Shown piece by piece: positions 46,098 through 55,685 of a stretch of DNA of 64,000 bases (position 1 is the first letter of the stretch; every line of letters begins with the position of its first letter). The notes beneath the pieces were generated by a model. It was not told the DNA's origin. It did not search any database and was given only the letters and a program-made list of their open reading frames with translations. The position numbers and the translations under genes are program-made. Location: assembly GCA_016839705.1 (NCBI GenBank), contig JAEOTR010000035.1, positions 44,658 through 108,657 on the forward strand, read 5' to 3'. The DNA comes from Promethearchaeota archaeon. GTDB lineage: Archaea > Asgardarchaeota > Lokiarchaeia > Sigyniarchaeales > SOKP01.

Positions 46098-46317
46098 GAT
46101 TATTCCTCTTTTTTACTAATTTCTTATTATTAGGTATTAAATTTTTTCTATTATTTATTATTTTTCAAGTTTGGATGAATTTCCGAGAGTCTATATAAAT
46201 TTCTCCTTTAAAATTTCTTTATTTCACTAGACAACTATAACTATAAACATACTCGATTTTTATTTATCTATTTACTAAGATTTAAAAATTTGAACTAGAT
46301 TATCCATATGAAAGATA

Positions 46318-46665
46318 GTGATCGACTCCGAGGAAACAGCATTAGTAAATATGATTTGTCCTTACTGTAAAGAGAGTTTCAGAAAGCAAGTTGACTATCA
46401 AAAAAAGACTGGATTATTTATAATCTTAATAAAAAACCACCCTAATGGCGATGAATGTCCTCCATTTATTGCTTTTATTGATAATAATGGAAGACATCGA
46501 GGATCTCAAAAAATTGATAATGTAGATGAAGAAGAGACTATGAACGGACAATTTCTAGAAAACGCTCGAAGTACTATAAATGAGCTAGAAGATACATTAC
46601 GATTTTATCATTTAAAAGTACCTAGACGAGGGGAAGAGGATTTGATCACAAGGTGGCAAGTGTGA
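46318..46665 (+). CDS. Zinc-knuckle protein of unknown function
   Basis: A 115-residue product with CPYC near residue 14 and a second Cys-containing segment, HPNGDECPPFIAFIDN, then RHRGSQKI. The last 35 residues form a helix. The start is a GTG at 46318. It overlaps the start of the next frame by 4 to 13 bases, indicating co-translation. Confidence 0.5.
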   Translation: MIDSEETALVNMICPYCKESFRKQVDYQKKTGLFIILIKNHPNGDECPPFIAFIDNNGRHRGSQKIDNVDEEETMNGQFLENARSTINELEDTLRFYHLKVPRRGEEDLITRWQV

Positions 46666-46946
46666 AAGATCGAACATTTATGAGTTCCAAATTCTATAAA
46701 AGATTAATTGATTTTTTAAGTGAGAATGAGAATGAAAACTCCTTCGGAATGATTACTTATGAAGGGGATAAAGAAATAGAAAGCGGTCTTCTTATATACG
46801 GGAAATATCTAGGGATGATATTTACAATGTTTTCGAAAGACCAAAAAGCAGTTTAGAATAAAACCTTAGATGAAGTAAAGGGATACTCTAATCTTACAGT
46901 TGAAAAGTTGTTAGATTTATATGATCTAATGGACTTCTTTTTTTAA
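46662..46946 (+). pseudogene. Small unknown protein gene interrupted by an in-frame TAG
   Basis: From GTG 46662 (or 46653) the frame reads FMSSKFYKRLIDFLSENEN, GMITYEGDKEIESGLLIYGKYL and MFSKDQKAV, then TAG at 46854-46856. In the same frame 29 more codons follow, NKTLDEVKGYSNLTVEKLLD then DLMDFFF, to TAA at 46944-46946. The extended part keeps protein-like composition. The pattern of GMITYEGDK and a hydrophobic strand resembles longin or roadblock domains, but weakly. Either the stop is real and the tail is chance, or the gene is broken. Co-translated with the zinc-knuckle gene. Confidence 0.4.
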
Positions 46947-47156
46947 TGTTTGAAGTATATGACTTAATGGAATTTCCAGGATATAAGCTATGTATCATTG
47001 TTCTTTCAAATTTATGAATGATTAAAATGATACACTCTTAATTCTAAAAATATATGAATTTTACAAATAATATAAAAACTTTGTGCAATCCCTATATTTT
47101 TAATACATTTCTGTGATTATTTTATCAAATTTTATAAAAATTTGGTGAAAAAAAGA

Positions 47157-47540
47157 ATGGAAAGGGGAAATCAATATTATAGTGTAGAAGCAGATAAAGA
47201 GAAAAACAGAGTTAAATTTAGTATGACAGGAGACATTCCCGATGTAGCCTCAATAAGTAACTTTGAATCAGATTGGAAAACCACGGTTGGTGAACTTAAC
47301 TCTGGTTTCACAATTATTGGAGATTTAAGCGAGTGTGGACCACTTCCACCTGATGTAGAAGCACTCAATCAAAAAACACAAGGCTGGATTATGCAACAAG
47401 GGTGTTCAAAAGTCGCACAGCTTGTTGGAGATCTAAATGTAATGAGTCAAGTTAATGCATTTGCTGAAAAATCTGGAATGAGAGATATTCTACGAGCTTT
47501 TAATTTACGCAAGACCACTATAATGTGGCTAGATATGTAA
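47157..47540 (+). CDS. STAS/SpoIIAA-like domain protein
   Basis: The protein of about 127 residues has the alternation RVKFSMTGDIPDV, GFTIIGDLSECGPLPPDV, CSKVAQLVGDLNVM and MRDILRAFN, matching the STAS/SpoIIAA-like alpha/beta domain. No phosphorylatable Ser is certain. ATG 47157 is chosen because GGTGA is at 47144-47148; TTG 47142 and GTG 47145 are alternatives. Role likely in signalling. Confidence 0.6.
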   Translation: MERGNQYYSVEADKEKNRVKFSMTGDIPDVASISNFESDWKTTVGELNSGFTIIGDLSECGPLPPDVEALNQKTQGWIMQQGCSKVAQLVGDLNVMSQVNAFAEKSGMRDILRAFNLRKTTIMWLDM

Positions 47541-47631
47541 AATAAGCTATATTAAAAAAATAAAAAAAAAAATTTTATTTATTATTATTTTTTTATTTTG
47601 TATTTAATTATTAATCAAGACATTTTCTATT
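47541..47631. terminator. A- and T-rich runs between convergent genes
   Basis: Long A and T runs (11 or more) fill this spacer between convergent genes ending at 47540 and 47632. On each strand they present U-rich sites for termination. Confidence 0.4.
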
Positions 47632-48030
47632 CTATTGTACTTCAATATCATTCAAATCAATATATACAATTTTTCTGTTATCATCATCTCCTACTTCAAC
47701 TTTTATGATTCTTTCATCAATTGATGGAGTACTAAATGGGAAATCTTCTAATAATTTGTGATCTTGTTCCCCAATTTCAGTCTTTACTGGGGGGATATTG
47801 TCTTTAATCATCCCATTAATTATCTCTATAAAATCACTCTCAGTAATAGATGCAAATTTTAACCAATCATACGATCTTTTCATTTTTTCTGCTTCAATAC
47901 GGTGATACATTCTATAATAAGCCCCTGGTTGAAAAGCACCGTAGAAATCATGAGGTGGAGCAGAAAAAGTATAGTTTTGGGACACATTTTTCATCCAGTT
48001 TCGTTCATGTTTTTTTACATTTTTGGGCAT
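47632..48030 (-). CDS. Uncharacterised protein
   Basis: In this 132-residue protein NYTFSAPPHDFYGAFQPGAYY and RSYDWLKFASITES suggest a mixed alpha/beta fold, and the end is acidic with DERIIKVEVGDDD. No domain recognised. It ends in TAG. It converges with the STAS-like gene. Confidence 0.45.
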   Translation of the reverse strand: MPKNVKKHERNWMKNVSQNYTFSAPPHDFYGAFQPGAYYRMYHRIEAEKMKRSYDWLKFASITESDFIEIINGMIKDNIPPVKTEIGEQDHKLLEDFPFSTPSIDERIIKVEVGDDDNRKIVYIDLNDIEVQ

Positions 48031-48594
48031 AATTATTCACATCATTTTTCTTTTTTATGAAAACCAATCCAAGATCCAGTCTAAATTCACCATATTTCAT
48101 ACAATCACAAAATAACCCACAAATTTCGGATTGTTAATTTAAATTATTAATTGGATCGGTAAATAAAATCAAGCAAATTCAAGTATTTAAATATTACCTT
48201 TTCACACGCTGTTCTTTTCAGAATATTTCGACAGTGGGTTTCAAAAAAGCAAAACTTTATAAATTATGCCTTCTTTACCACAATTAAGGTTAAAATCTTT
48301 TAATTTTCACCCATCCAATACATATTATTCTTTCATATTTAAAGATTGTTACATTCAACTCAACTTCTTACTATATACTATTTTTAACTAAACTAGAGTC
48401 AAATCATAGTTTGTTTACTCTTTTAATTTTATTTTTATTCACCTCCCTCGGTCCCTGTAGAATAACATTTCCTTTAAAAGAACAAACCTTTTTGAAAAAA
48501 GTAATGATCTTACTAAATTATTGAAGAATTGCATGTATTTCAGAAAATTGTCGGTGTATCTTTGCTTTATTGTAAAGAATCGTTACTTCATACA
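48031..48594. other. Long intergenic stretch
   Basis: About 560 bases before the RecA-like gene contain no convincing gene. A TTTATAAAT element near 48260 may be a TATA box. A C-rich stretch at about 48440-48460 breaks the AT background but shows no pairing. Function is unknown. Confidence 0.35.
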
Positions 48595-49341
48595 ATGACG
48601 TTTGATTCCGGATTTAAGGTACATGAACGAAACAATCATTCTCACCTCATTTCAAGTGGAGATAAGACTCTCGATGAGTTGCTTTCTGGGGGATTTCACC
48701 AAGATTTAGTGTATTTACTCTATGGAGATAAGAAGCTAACAACCAACATCTTGCTAACAACTTCCGTTATTGTTCAAAAAGCGTTTGACAATGGAGGGCT
48801 TGGAGAAGGTATTAGAGTTGCCTTCATCGATGGAAACAATCGTTTTAATCCTTACAACGTAAGCAAATTTGCAGTTACTAAAAACTTGTCCCCCAAAACG
48901 GTGTTAGAAAACATCCTTATTTCACGAGCGTTTACTTTTGACCAAATAATTGAGATTCTGGAAAATAAACTTTCCATGCTTGAAGATGTGAAGGTTGTAC
49001 TTATCTCTGGGATTACAACAATGCTCGAGAGCTATGAAAAGCAAACTTTCGAAGAATTACTACGGGCGATAGACGGAATTAAACAGATGCTCTGGAAAAC
49101 AAAACCACTCATTATAATAACGGCGCCGATACATGAACATTCTCTTTTTAGACCAAAAGGGGGAAAAATTCTTTCTCATTTTGGGAGTGTACTGGTGATG
49201 ATAAAAGATGATGAGCGGTATGTGGAATACACCCTCATTCAACACCCCTACTTACCTGAAAGTCGGTTGCTGAAATGGAAGCCCCGTACATCTAAGAAAA
49301 AGGTTCCTTTAAAAAATGCTACACTAGATTGCTGGTTTTAG
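48595..49341 (+). CDS. RecA/Rad51-superfamily protein with degenerate P-loop
   Basis: The 248-residue protein resembles RadB/RadA: ISSGDKTLDELLSGGFHQD is the opening of the RecA core. The Walker A position reads LLYGDKKLTTNIL, without the G-x-G-K-T/S order, so ATP binding is doubtful. IRVAFIDGNNRFNPYNVSKFA, then VKVVLISGITTML, follows the RadA pattern. The start ATG 48595 is preferred; the frame is open from TTG 48529. Other RadA-like relatives lacking catalysis act as mediators. It ends in TAG. Confidence 0.6.
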   Translation: MTFDSGFKVHERNNHSHLISSGDKTLDELLSGGFHQDLVYLLYGDKKLTTNILLTTSVIVQKAFDNGGLGEGIRVAFIDGNNRFNPYNVSKFAVTKNLSPKTVLENILISRAFTFDQIIEILENKLSMLEDVKVVLISGITTMLESYEKQTFEELLRAIDGIKQMLWKTKPLIIITAPIHEHSLFRPKGGKILSHFGSVLVMIKDDERYVEYTLIQHPYLPESRLLKWKPRTSKKKVPLKNATLDCWF

Positions 49342-49460
49342 ATTGATTACCAAAAGGCTTTTTCAAATTTATTTATAGTATCCTGCAAGTCATATTTATG
49401 CAATTTTACGTTTAAAAAACAATTGGTTTTAAAAAAATAGATGTTCAATTCTTAATAATT

Positions 49461-52013
49461 TCACTCTAGAATATCAAATTTGTAAAATAAATAATAAACA
49501 AATTTATAAATTCGAAAAAGTTTCTTAGATAACTTACTCACAATTGTATTAAAAGACGCAATTGAATCGGTTTCTTTTGAGTGTAAAGAATTTTCAAAAT
49601 CTGGATAAGGTAAATTTCCCGTCATTTTAGGAGGACGACCGAGACTTTTCACCTTGTTCCAATTGCTATTTAGCTCTCTTGTCGCCAACCATGTTCTATC
49701 GGTAGTAATATTAAGTGCTTCTTTTGAAGATAATTCGATTTCACCATAAATATTGATAGGTCCAATGCCACCTATGAAATCAACATTCTCAATAGTAATA
49801 GTATTTTCTCCTTGGTGAAGATATTCAGCTATATCGAAAATTTGAATGTTATTTTCTAATATATTAAAGTTAAGTGATTGTCGAGTTATCAAATGCCCTA
49901 CGTAATTGCTATTAATGTTTAGTTTAGTGAAAGTACCACCTAAGATTTGTAAAGATGCTTTATCTATTTTGTCCTCAATTCGCATGACTTTTCTATAAAA
50001 TGTAGTATGAACTTGATGGAGTTTTTTAGAGTTTAAATATATCAGTTCACTAGGAATGTTAGGGTCTTTCCATTTAAGATTGCTATTTATTGCTTTAATT
50101 CTTTCATCATAAAATTTGAGTAACCATAAATATTTTTCTTTGATAGAGTTGAAACCTTCCACTTTTGCACAGCTTGACCATAAAAATTCATAATCATCGA
50201 TTAGGGCACTTAACTCACTTTTTAAATCATTTATTTCTCTTATTTTCATGTTCTTTAGCATTTCGTTTTTTGGAGAGAATTTAACTAGAAACTTGGAATT
50301 TCTTCTTTTTTTGCAATAGAATTTAATATGATTTGCTACAAAAGCAAGATTTCTTATGTTAATTTTATTTTTAGAGACAGCTTTTTCCAACTTTTCACAA
50401 TTGCTTATGATTGCATCCATCTCAGCAATAATTTTCTCATATCCCTTTACTTTTAAGTTTTTACGATACCTTTTCGTATTTTTGGCATAAGGATGAGAAA
50501 AGAAATGATTATAATATGATCTAGGCCGAGTATGTAAAAGATTTTTCTCTTGAATTCTACGAAAATTGCTAAATATGTGTAATAATGTGGGATTTTGGAT
50601 ACCAAAGAAATGAAGACACAAACCTTTCCAGAAAGATAATAAATTAAGATCTTTTAATGGGTCCCATCCAACATAAGCAGAAAAAATGAACCCATAAAAT
50701 CGATTCTCTCGAATTTCTTTATTCCTATAGTCACCCCAACTTGAAGTAATTTCACCTAAAGCTCCCTTTTCATAACCGAGTTTTACTAAATTTGTGATAT
50801 TTTTTTCATATCTACTAATAGTAGGAAAAATGCGATTATAATCTATTATAGAAGGGCTGACGATAACAGGTAAACCTTTTTCTCTTAATTTTAATAAAAT
50901 TGGATGATCTTTCTGAATAGTATAGTTCCAGTACATTATTATAATGTCTTTCGGTAAGTTCTCAATGATATCGTCATATTTGGAGAGGATGTCATGATAA
51001 ATAATTATCTTTTTGTAACCATATTTTTTAGCAATATCGTAAATTTTCTTATAATGGTTGAGATACGCCTTATTTATACTGATAGTATCAACGTATTCTT
51101 TTGAAGCAACCTTTCCTACATCCCAACTTTCATCTGCCCCTATATGAAAATATTCTGAATGGAAAACTTCACTTAATTCACTAATCATTTCATCTAATAA
51201 TTCATATACGTCTTCATTTGCAATATTTAGGCTATTAGAACCCGGAAATTCTCCATATTCCCAATATTTTGGATTAGATAAAATATTTTCCCAATGTCCA
51301 ATTGTTTGGAAAATGGGAATCAGTTCTACAAAATGTTTCCTCGCATAGTCTTGTAGTTCAATTATCTCTTCTTTTGAATATGAACCCCGATCTTTCCCAA
51401 TTTCCGGATGGTTCGTAAATTTAAACATATCTTGCATGTAGACTAGATAATATTGATTAACTTTATAGTGACTCAATTCTTTTATGAATTTTTTTAAATT
51501 ATCAATTGTAGGTGCTTGTCCTCTTGATATATCGTCTGAAACACCCCTGATTGTTAAAAGAGGAGAATCCATTATTCTTAGTTCATTTAATGATAATTTA
51601 TCTTGACTTGAGTTTATTATTTGGATTAAAGTTTGAATTCCATAATATATACCTTGAGGAGAAGATGCCCCTATAAAGAGGTTAGATTCTGTCGAGACCA
51701 GAATATATCCTTGACTATTAAAATTTCGTTCATTTACAAGTTGCGTAATATAATTCTCTGGAAAAAAGCCTTTTTGTTGCTCTAAAACTAGTTCTAAATT
51801 CTTATTCCTATAATTAGAGTCAACCTGTTGAACCTCTAATCTTTTGTTTAAGCCAAAAATTGCTAATTCATCTTGGAATTGGTCAATAATGAACCAATCT
51901 TCATTTTTTAAGTCAGTAACTATGCTAGTATGCTCTGTAATTCTTAATTTTTGAGCACTTTCTACTTTAATATAACGAGGTGGAGGGATTAAGAACAACT
52001 CTTCTTTATTCAT
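49461..52013 (-). CDS. GH20 beta-N-acetylhexosaminidase
   Basis: The protein of about 850 residues has an N-terminal GH20b-like domain (to about 130), then a TIM barrel with [23 protein letters not shown] and the catalytic [10 protein letters not shown], in which the Asp-Glu pair is characteristic of GH20. These enzymes cleave terminal N-acetylhexosamine by substrate-assisted catalysis. The last 350 residues are helical with a beta domain and are not recognised. There is no signal peptide, so the enzyme may be cytoplasmic. The ATG at 52013 is preferred over 52049 because AAGGT is just upstream. Confidence 0.85.
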   Translation of the reverse strand: MNKEELFLIPPPRYIKVESAQKLRITEHTSIVTDLKNEDWFIIDQFQDELAIFGLNKRLEVQQVDSNYRNKNLELVLEQQKGFFPENYITQLVNERNFNSQGYILVSTESNLFIGASSPQGIYYGIQTLIQIINSSQDKLSLNELRIMDSPLLTIRGVSDDISRGQAPTIDNLKKFIKELSHYKVNQYYLVYMQDMFKFTNHPEIGKDRGSYSKEEIIELQDYARKHFVELIPIFQTIGHWENILSNPKYWEYGEFPGSNSLNIANEDVYELLDEMISELSEVFHSEYFHIGADESWDVGKVASKEYVDTISINKAYLNHYKKIYDIAKKYGYKKIIIYHDILSKYDDIIENLPKDIIIMYWNYTIQKDHPILLKLREKGLPVIVSPSIIDYNRIFPTISRYEKNITNLVKLGYEKGALGEITSSWGDYRNKEIRENRFYGFIFSAYVGWDPLKDLNLLSFWKGLCLHFFGIQNPTLLHIFSNFRRIQEKNLLHTRPRSYYNHFFSHPYAKNTKRYRKNLKVKGYEKIIAEMDAIISNCEKLEKAVSKNKINIRNLAFVANHIKFYCKKRRNSKFLVKFSPKNEMLKNMKIREINDLKSELSALIDDYEFLWSSCAKVEGFNSIKEKYLWLLKFYDERIKAINSNLKWKDPNIPSELIYLNSKKLHQVHTTFYRKVMRIEDKIDKASLQILGGTFTKLNINSNYVGHLITRQSLNFNILENNIQIFDIAEYLHQGENTITIENVDFIGGIGPINIYGEIELSSKEALNITTDRTWLATRELNSNWNKVKSLGRPPKMTGNLPYPDFENSLHSKETDSIASFNTIVSKLSKKLFRIYKFVYYLFYKFDILE

Positions 52014-52159
52014 TTCGACCTTAACTAAATTTTCCAGAAAAAGAAACATAATATAAATTAAATAAAAGGATACAAAAAAACTTAGCTAAATTTTCCCCAC
52101 ATTCCAAAATAAAATAAGAATTTACGAATGATTTTTTTATAGTTAGTAGAGGGCTTCTC

Positions 52160-52543
52160 TTAAGTCTTTTCAAGAGTAAGAGGATCGCCACCTCGCTTGA
52201 CTTTCTTTCCCTTGTAATAGAGGGTCGACATTTCTTCGCATATTTTATTCCATTCTTCTAATCCGAGCTTTTCTATCATTATCAAATTATACACTTTTGA
52301 ATTATGGGGAGTAAACATTTCAAAGTGAACAATTGGTTGGAGCATTTCACAGGGAAAATCATCACATTCATAACAGAATTCGTGTCCTTTATTGGTAACG
52401 CATTCGTAAGTCTTACAAAGGGGACCATTCAAAACTTTTCCCTCTCGTTCCCTACACCCTTCACATCCAAGGCGTTCTGATGCTAAGCATCTTTTACAGT
52501 AAATTCCGCAAGGCGCGTGCCAATGCAATAATTCTTCTGACAT
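52160..52543 (-). CDS. DUF3795 cysteine-rich protein
   Basis: This 127-residue protein has the DUF3795 order: CGIYCKRC near residue 12, CEGC near residue 28, then CKTYEC, and YECDDFPCEML. It resembles the protein encoded at 7.9 kb. A conserved C-terminal helix follows. Function unknown; metal binding likely. Confidence 0.8.
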   Translation of the reverse strand: MSEELLHWHAPCGIYCKRCLASERLGCEGCREREGKVLNGPLCKTYECVTNKGHEFCYECDDFPCEMLQPIVHFEMFTPHNSKVYNLIMIEKLGLEEWNKICEEMSTLYYKGKKVKRGGDPLTLEKT

Positions 52544-52883
52544 TTTACAAAACCAAAGAAAATAATTTAATTAGTTTAGATTGAACTCAGAAATAAAGTT
52601 TATGATTAATTTGTATCTGTTGTGCTAAATAACTTTACTGTATTATCATAGATCCTTTTTTCTTTTAATTATTCCTTTAAACACATTACCAAAGGTTTTT
52701 CAAATTTACCTTTGTGTCCTGCAAACTATCTTTAATCCAAAACCTTGAATTTTTTTATATCTTAATTGTTATGAACTACATCGGCTAAGAAAATTTGAGT
52801 TTGTATAAGCTTTTAAATAATATGATATAATTTTCAGTTATATCTAAAAAAAATAATTTCTATGGATGTGAAGAATATTGGAC
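52544..52883. other. Intergenic stretch before the KE-rich protein
   Basis: About 340 bases between divergent genes hold their promoters. No reading frame or RNA was noted. Confidence 0.35.
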
Positions 52884-53414
52884 ATGAAAATATTTAAAAA
52901 GACATATAAATTTGTCTGTGATGAATGTGGGGCATTTGCACATACAAAAATGGAATATTGCGAAAGTTGTGGGGTACAGGCTTTAAGGAATGCAAAAAAT
53001 GAGGATTATGCGAGATTTGAAATGGAAAAAAAAAGGGATACTAAAGAACAGCAGATAATATTTGAAAAAGATAAAGAAACTAGGATAGTTGCTGAGAGAG
53101 CTGAGAAAGTATCTGAGAAAGCTAGGATGGTTGCTGAGAAAGCTGAAAAAAAAGCTGAGAAGCTATCTGAGAAGACAGGTAAGAAACCTGAGGATGTTGA
53201 GAAAATAGCTGAGAAAGCTAGGATGATTACTGAGAAAGCTGAGAGGACAACTAAGAAAGCTGAGAAGAAAGTTGAGAAGGAAGCTAAGAAAGCTAAAGAG
53301 AAAGAAGAGAAAGCTAAGAAGGGTGTTGAGAAAGCTAAGAAGGGTGTTGAGGAAGCTAAGAAAAGAGTCGAGAGAACTAAGGAGGCAGCTAAGACGAAAG
53401 CAGAGGAAACTTAG
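52884..53414 (+). CDS. Zinc-ribbon protein with Lys/Glu/Ala-rich repeat tail
   Basis: The 176-residue protein begins with a ribbon: FVCDECGAFAHTKMEYCESC. The remaining 130 residues consist of EKAEKKAEKLSEK-type units, repeated about every seven or eleven residues, forming a long charged helix resembling late-embryogenesis or apolipoprotein-like sequences. Such proteins may act as chaperones or bind nucleic acids via the ribbon. Start ATG 52884; an ATG at 52878 is also possible. Ends in TAG. Confidence 0.6.
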   Translation: MKIFKKTYKFVCDECGAFAHTKMEYCESCGVQALRNAKNEDYARFEMEKKRDTKEQQIIFEKDKETRIVAERAEKVSEKARMVAEKAEKKAEKLSEKTGKKPEDVEKIAEKARMITEKAERTTKKAEKKVEKEAKKAKEKEEKAKKGVEKAKKGVEEAKKRVERTKEAAKTKAEET

Positions 53415-53489
53415 CTTTTTTGGTAGTATAATTTGATTGATATATGGAACAGAAAAGATAATAGTTTTTCCAAATATAAGGTTATTATT

Positions 53490-53759
53490 TTACCCTTTTT
53501 CGAAGACTATGCCAGTACCACCAGCAGGATATTTAAACTTAATTGCTCCTGCCTCACACACTTGAAAGCAAGAAGCACATTCTACACATTTTGACTTGTA
53601 ATCATCAATAATATAGACCTTCCCATCTTTTTTTCGCCATAAATTCATTATACAGATTATCAAACATCGGACACAATTATTACATTTATCATTATCTATT
53701 GATATGAAATCTCCAGTACCAGGGATTCGTTTAGTTAAATTTTCTATATCAATTTTCAT
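53490..53759 (-). CDS. 2x[4Fe-4S] ferredoxin-like protein
   Basis: An 89-residue protein with CNNCVRCLIIC and CVECASCFQVC, the two four-cysteine cluster motifs. The 4-base ATGA overlap with the reductase gene (stop 53756-53758, ATG 53757-53759) indicates they are translated together. It is likely the electron donor to the geranylgeranyl reductase, like FixX-type proteins in operons with FixC-like enzymes. Confidence 0.9.
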   Translation of the reverse strand: MKIDIENLTKRIPGTGDFISIDNDKCNNCVRCLIICIMNLWRKKDGKVYIIDDYKSKCVECASCFQVCEAGAIKFKYPAGGTGIVFEKG

Positions 53760-55165
53760 TTAACTTGACCACCTCTTCTGTTCTTTTTTTCTGGCAGCAT
53801 ATCTAGGAGTTTGGGTAATATCTTCATAATCTTTTTTGGATCCGTAATTTTATCTAGATCATCTTCAAAGATTTTCGCAATTAAAGGAAATATATATGTC
53901 ATTATAAAAGGAGTTGCTTTGGGCATGTATGATTTAACATGACTTAAGATTTGACGTACTCTTGTAGCATGAGGCTGAGACCAATCGAATATTCCCCCTA
54001 AAACTTCCATTATCATCGGTATAAACCAAGACATAGTTTCTTTAGGGCTAAATGGTAACGCTTTCCAAATATTCCATAGCTCTTTTCCAGCATTAAAGTC
54101 TTCTCCTAAGCTAGTTTTTTGCCATTGCTCATCAAATTTCTTAAGAGCTGTTTTTGATATATCTTCTGATTGAATAGCTTCTACTGCCACTTCAGCAGCA
54201 ATCTTACCCGTTATCATTGCAGGATATATACCTTCAGCCTCAAGAGGACATGGAAAACCACCTGCATCACCAATCAATATTACTCCATTAGTATGAGTAT
54301 TATAAGGATAATCTAACCAGGGTAATAAGTGAGCTTGTAGTTCACGTGTTTTGGCTTCAAGGATTCTTAGCAATCTTTGGTAATATTTCAAATTAATAAC
54401 TCGATTTAAATAATATAATGGATTTTTATCCCACCAATTCATCCAATTTCCTAATCCTTGATGAAAACCATCATTAAAGAATACTTGATATGAAGCTGGG
54501 AAATTTGAACCCCACCAAACTCCTAATGCCTCATCACCCATAATATCAGTGATCTTTTCAGAAGGCGCCTGAAAGTCATATTGTGGTACTAATGTAACCT
54601 GATGCTGGGCCCATCTATTTCTTAATCCAGATTTTTGTGCTACAGTGGATATCACGCCATCTGCACCAATCACAATTGGCGCTTTATATTTTTCACCTTT
54701 TTCATCAATAACACCACACACAACACCATCATTTTTCAATAGATCAACAATTAATGTTGAAGTTTTCAATTCCGCCCCAGCGTTAGTAGCAAACTCAGCA
54801 ATCCACGGATCGAACTCACTACGATATACATTCATAGTTATCCATGATTTAGCTGGTTCATATGAAACAGATTCAGTTGGTCGTGCCATAATATAACCCG
54901 CTACGACATCATCTTTATTTATGAAATAATTCCGCGCAGCTACCCCTGCTCTCATCGAAGGACATTTTTCAGGGGTTAAATCATTCATCATTTCAGGGAA
55001 ATCTCTAAACATACGAGGGCCTAATCCACATCCAGAAGAATTTTTCTAACCGGGTTTACGTCCACGCTCAAAAAAAATAGGATTTAATCCCTTTTCCGCA
55101 GCAGTCTTAGCTGCTAGAGCTCCTCCTGGCCCCGCACCAACTATTATAAGATCATAACTTTTCAT
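53756..55165 (-). pseudogene. Geranylgeranyl reductase family gene interrupted by one in-frame TAG
   Basis: Joined, the frame encodes about 469 residues. It starts at 55165 with [20 protein letters not shown], the FAD dinucleotide motif, and residue 40 is TAG (bases 55046-55048) in RKPG-*-KNSSGCG, a place where family members usually have Glu in the form GEKN. From there the sequence is intact to the C-terminal LIGDAGGFPCPLEAEGIYP motif. Either a single GAG-to-TAG change broke an otherwise complete gene, or the amber codon is read through. A ferredoxin follows directly. Substrate likely a polyprenyl lipid. Confidence 0.8.
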
Positions 55166-55409
55166 TTGAATTTCCTTTTCATAATTTCATTAAAAACTAG
55201 ATTGGTTACTAATGCATATTTTTAATTAATATTTATTATTTAGAAATTAGCTAAGATTAATAGCTTATAGCATTTCAAATGACCCTAAATTATTTGATGA
55301 ATATTCACCAGACCAATTACAAATAACAGCCCAGTCTTCTAAAAATCATAAAATTTCGATGCTATTTTTCTTTAAATTTCATTTTGAATTATTTTACTTG
55401 GTTTTTTAT

Positions 55410-55682
55410 ATGGGAAGAACGGTTCCTTCTTTTAGACCTGCATTAGAGCACGAAATTGAGAGCTGGAAAGACTTTAAAAGAGCACTTCGGGTGGAAGAAC
55501 AACAAATATTTAACAAATTAATGAACTATGCTCGAATACACGCCGATGCAGGTAGCATGAGCGCACGTCCAATGCTGTCAGAAGTATTATTCCTTTCTTT
55601 TGCAGTTGAACAAGAAAAAAAAATTGAGATGCTCGAAAAGAAAGTAAAAGAATTAGAAGAAATGATAAAAGGGAAAGATTAG
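55410..55682 (+). CDS. Small coiled-coil protein directly upstream of PolB
   Basis: From ATG 55410 the 90-residue protein reads RTVPSFRPALEHEIESWKDF, then FKRALRVEEQQIF and a C-terminal coiled coil VEQEKKIEMLEKKVKELEE. The frame is open from 55359. It ends in TAG at 55680-55682, and the PolB frame opens at TTG 55686 in the same reading frame, with only AGA between. Small proteins of this type accompany related polymerases in other archaea, as I recall. A role as an accessory subunit is inferred from position. Confidence 0.6.
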   Translation: MGRTVPSFRPALEHEIESWKDFKRALRVEEQQIFNKLMNYARIHADAGSMSARPMLSEVLFLSFAVEQEKKIEMLEKKVKELEEMIKGKD

Positions 55683-55685
55683 AGA

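Noticed and set aside
53040..53410. Repeated GAGAAAGCT DNA resembling a CRISPR or satellite
   Set aside because: It is the coding sequence of the KE-rich helix; no equal spacers are present.
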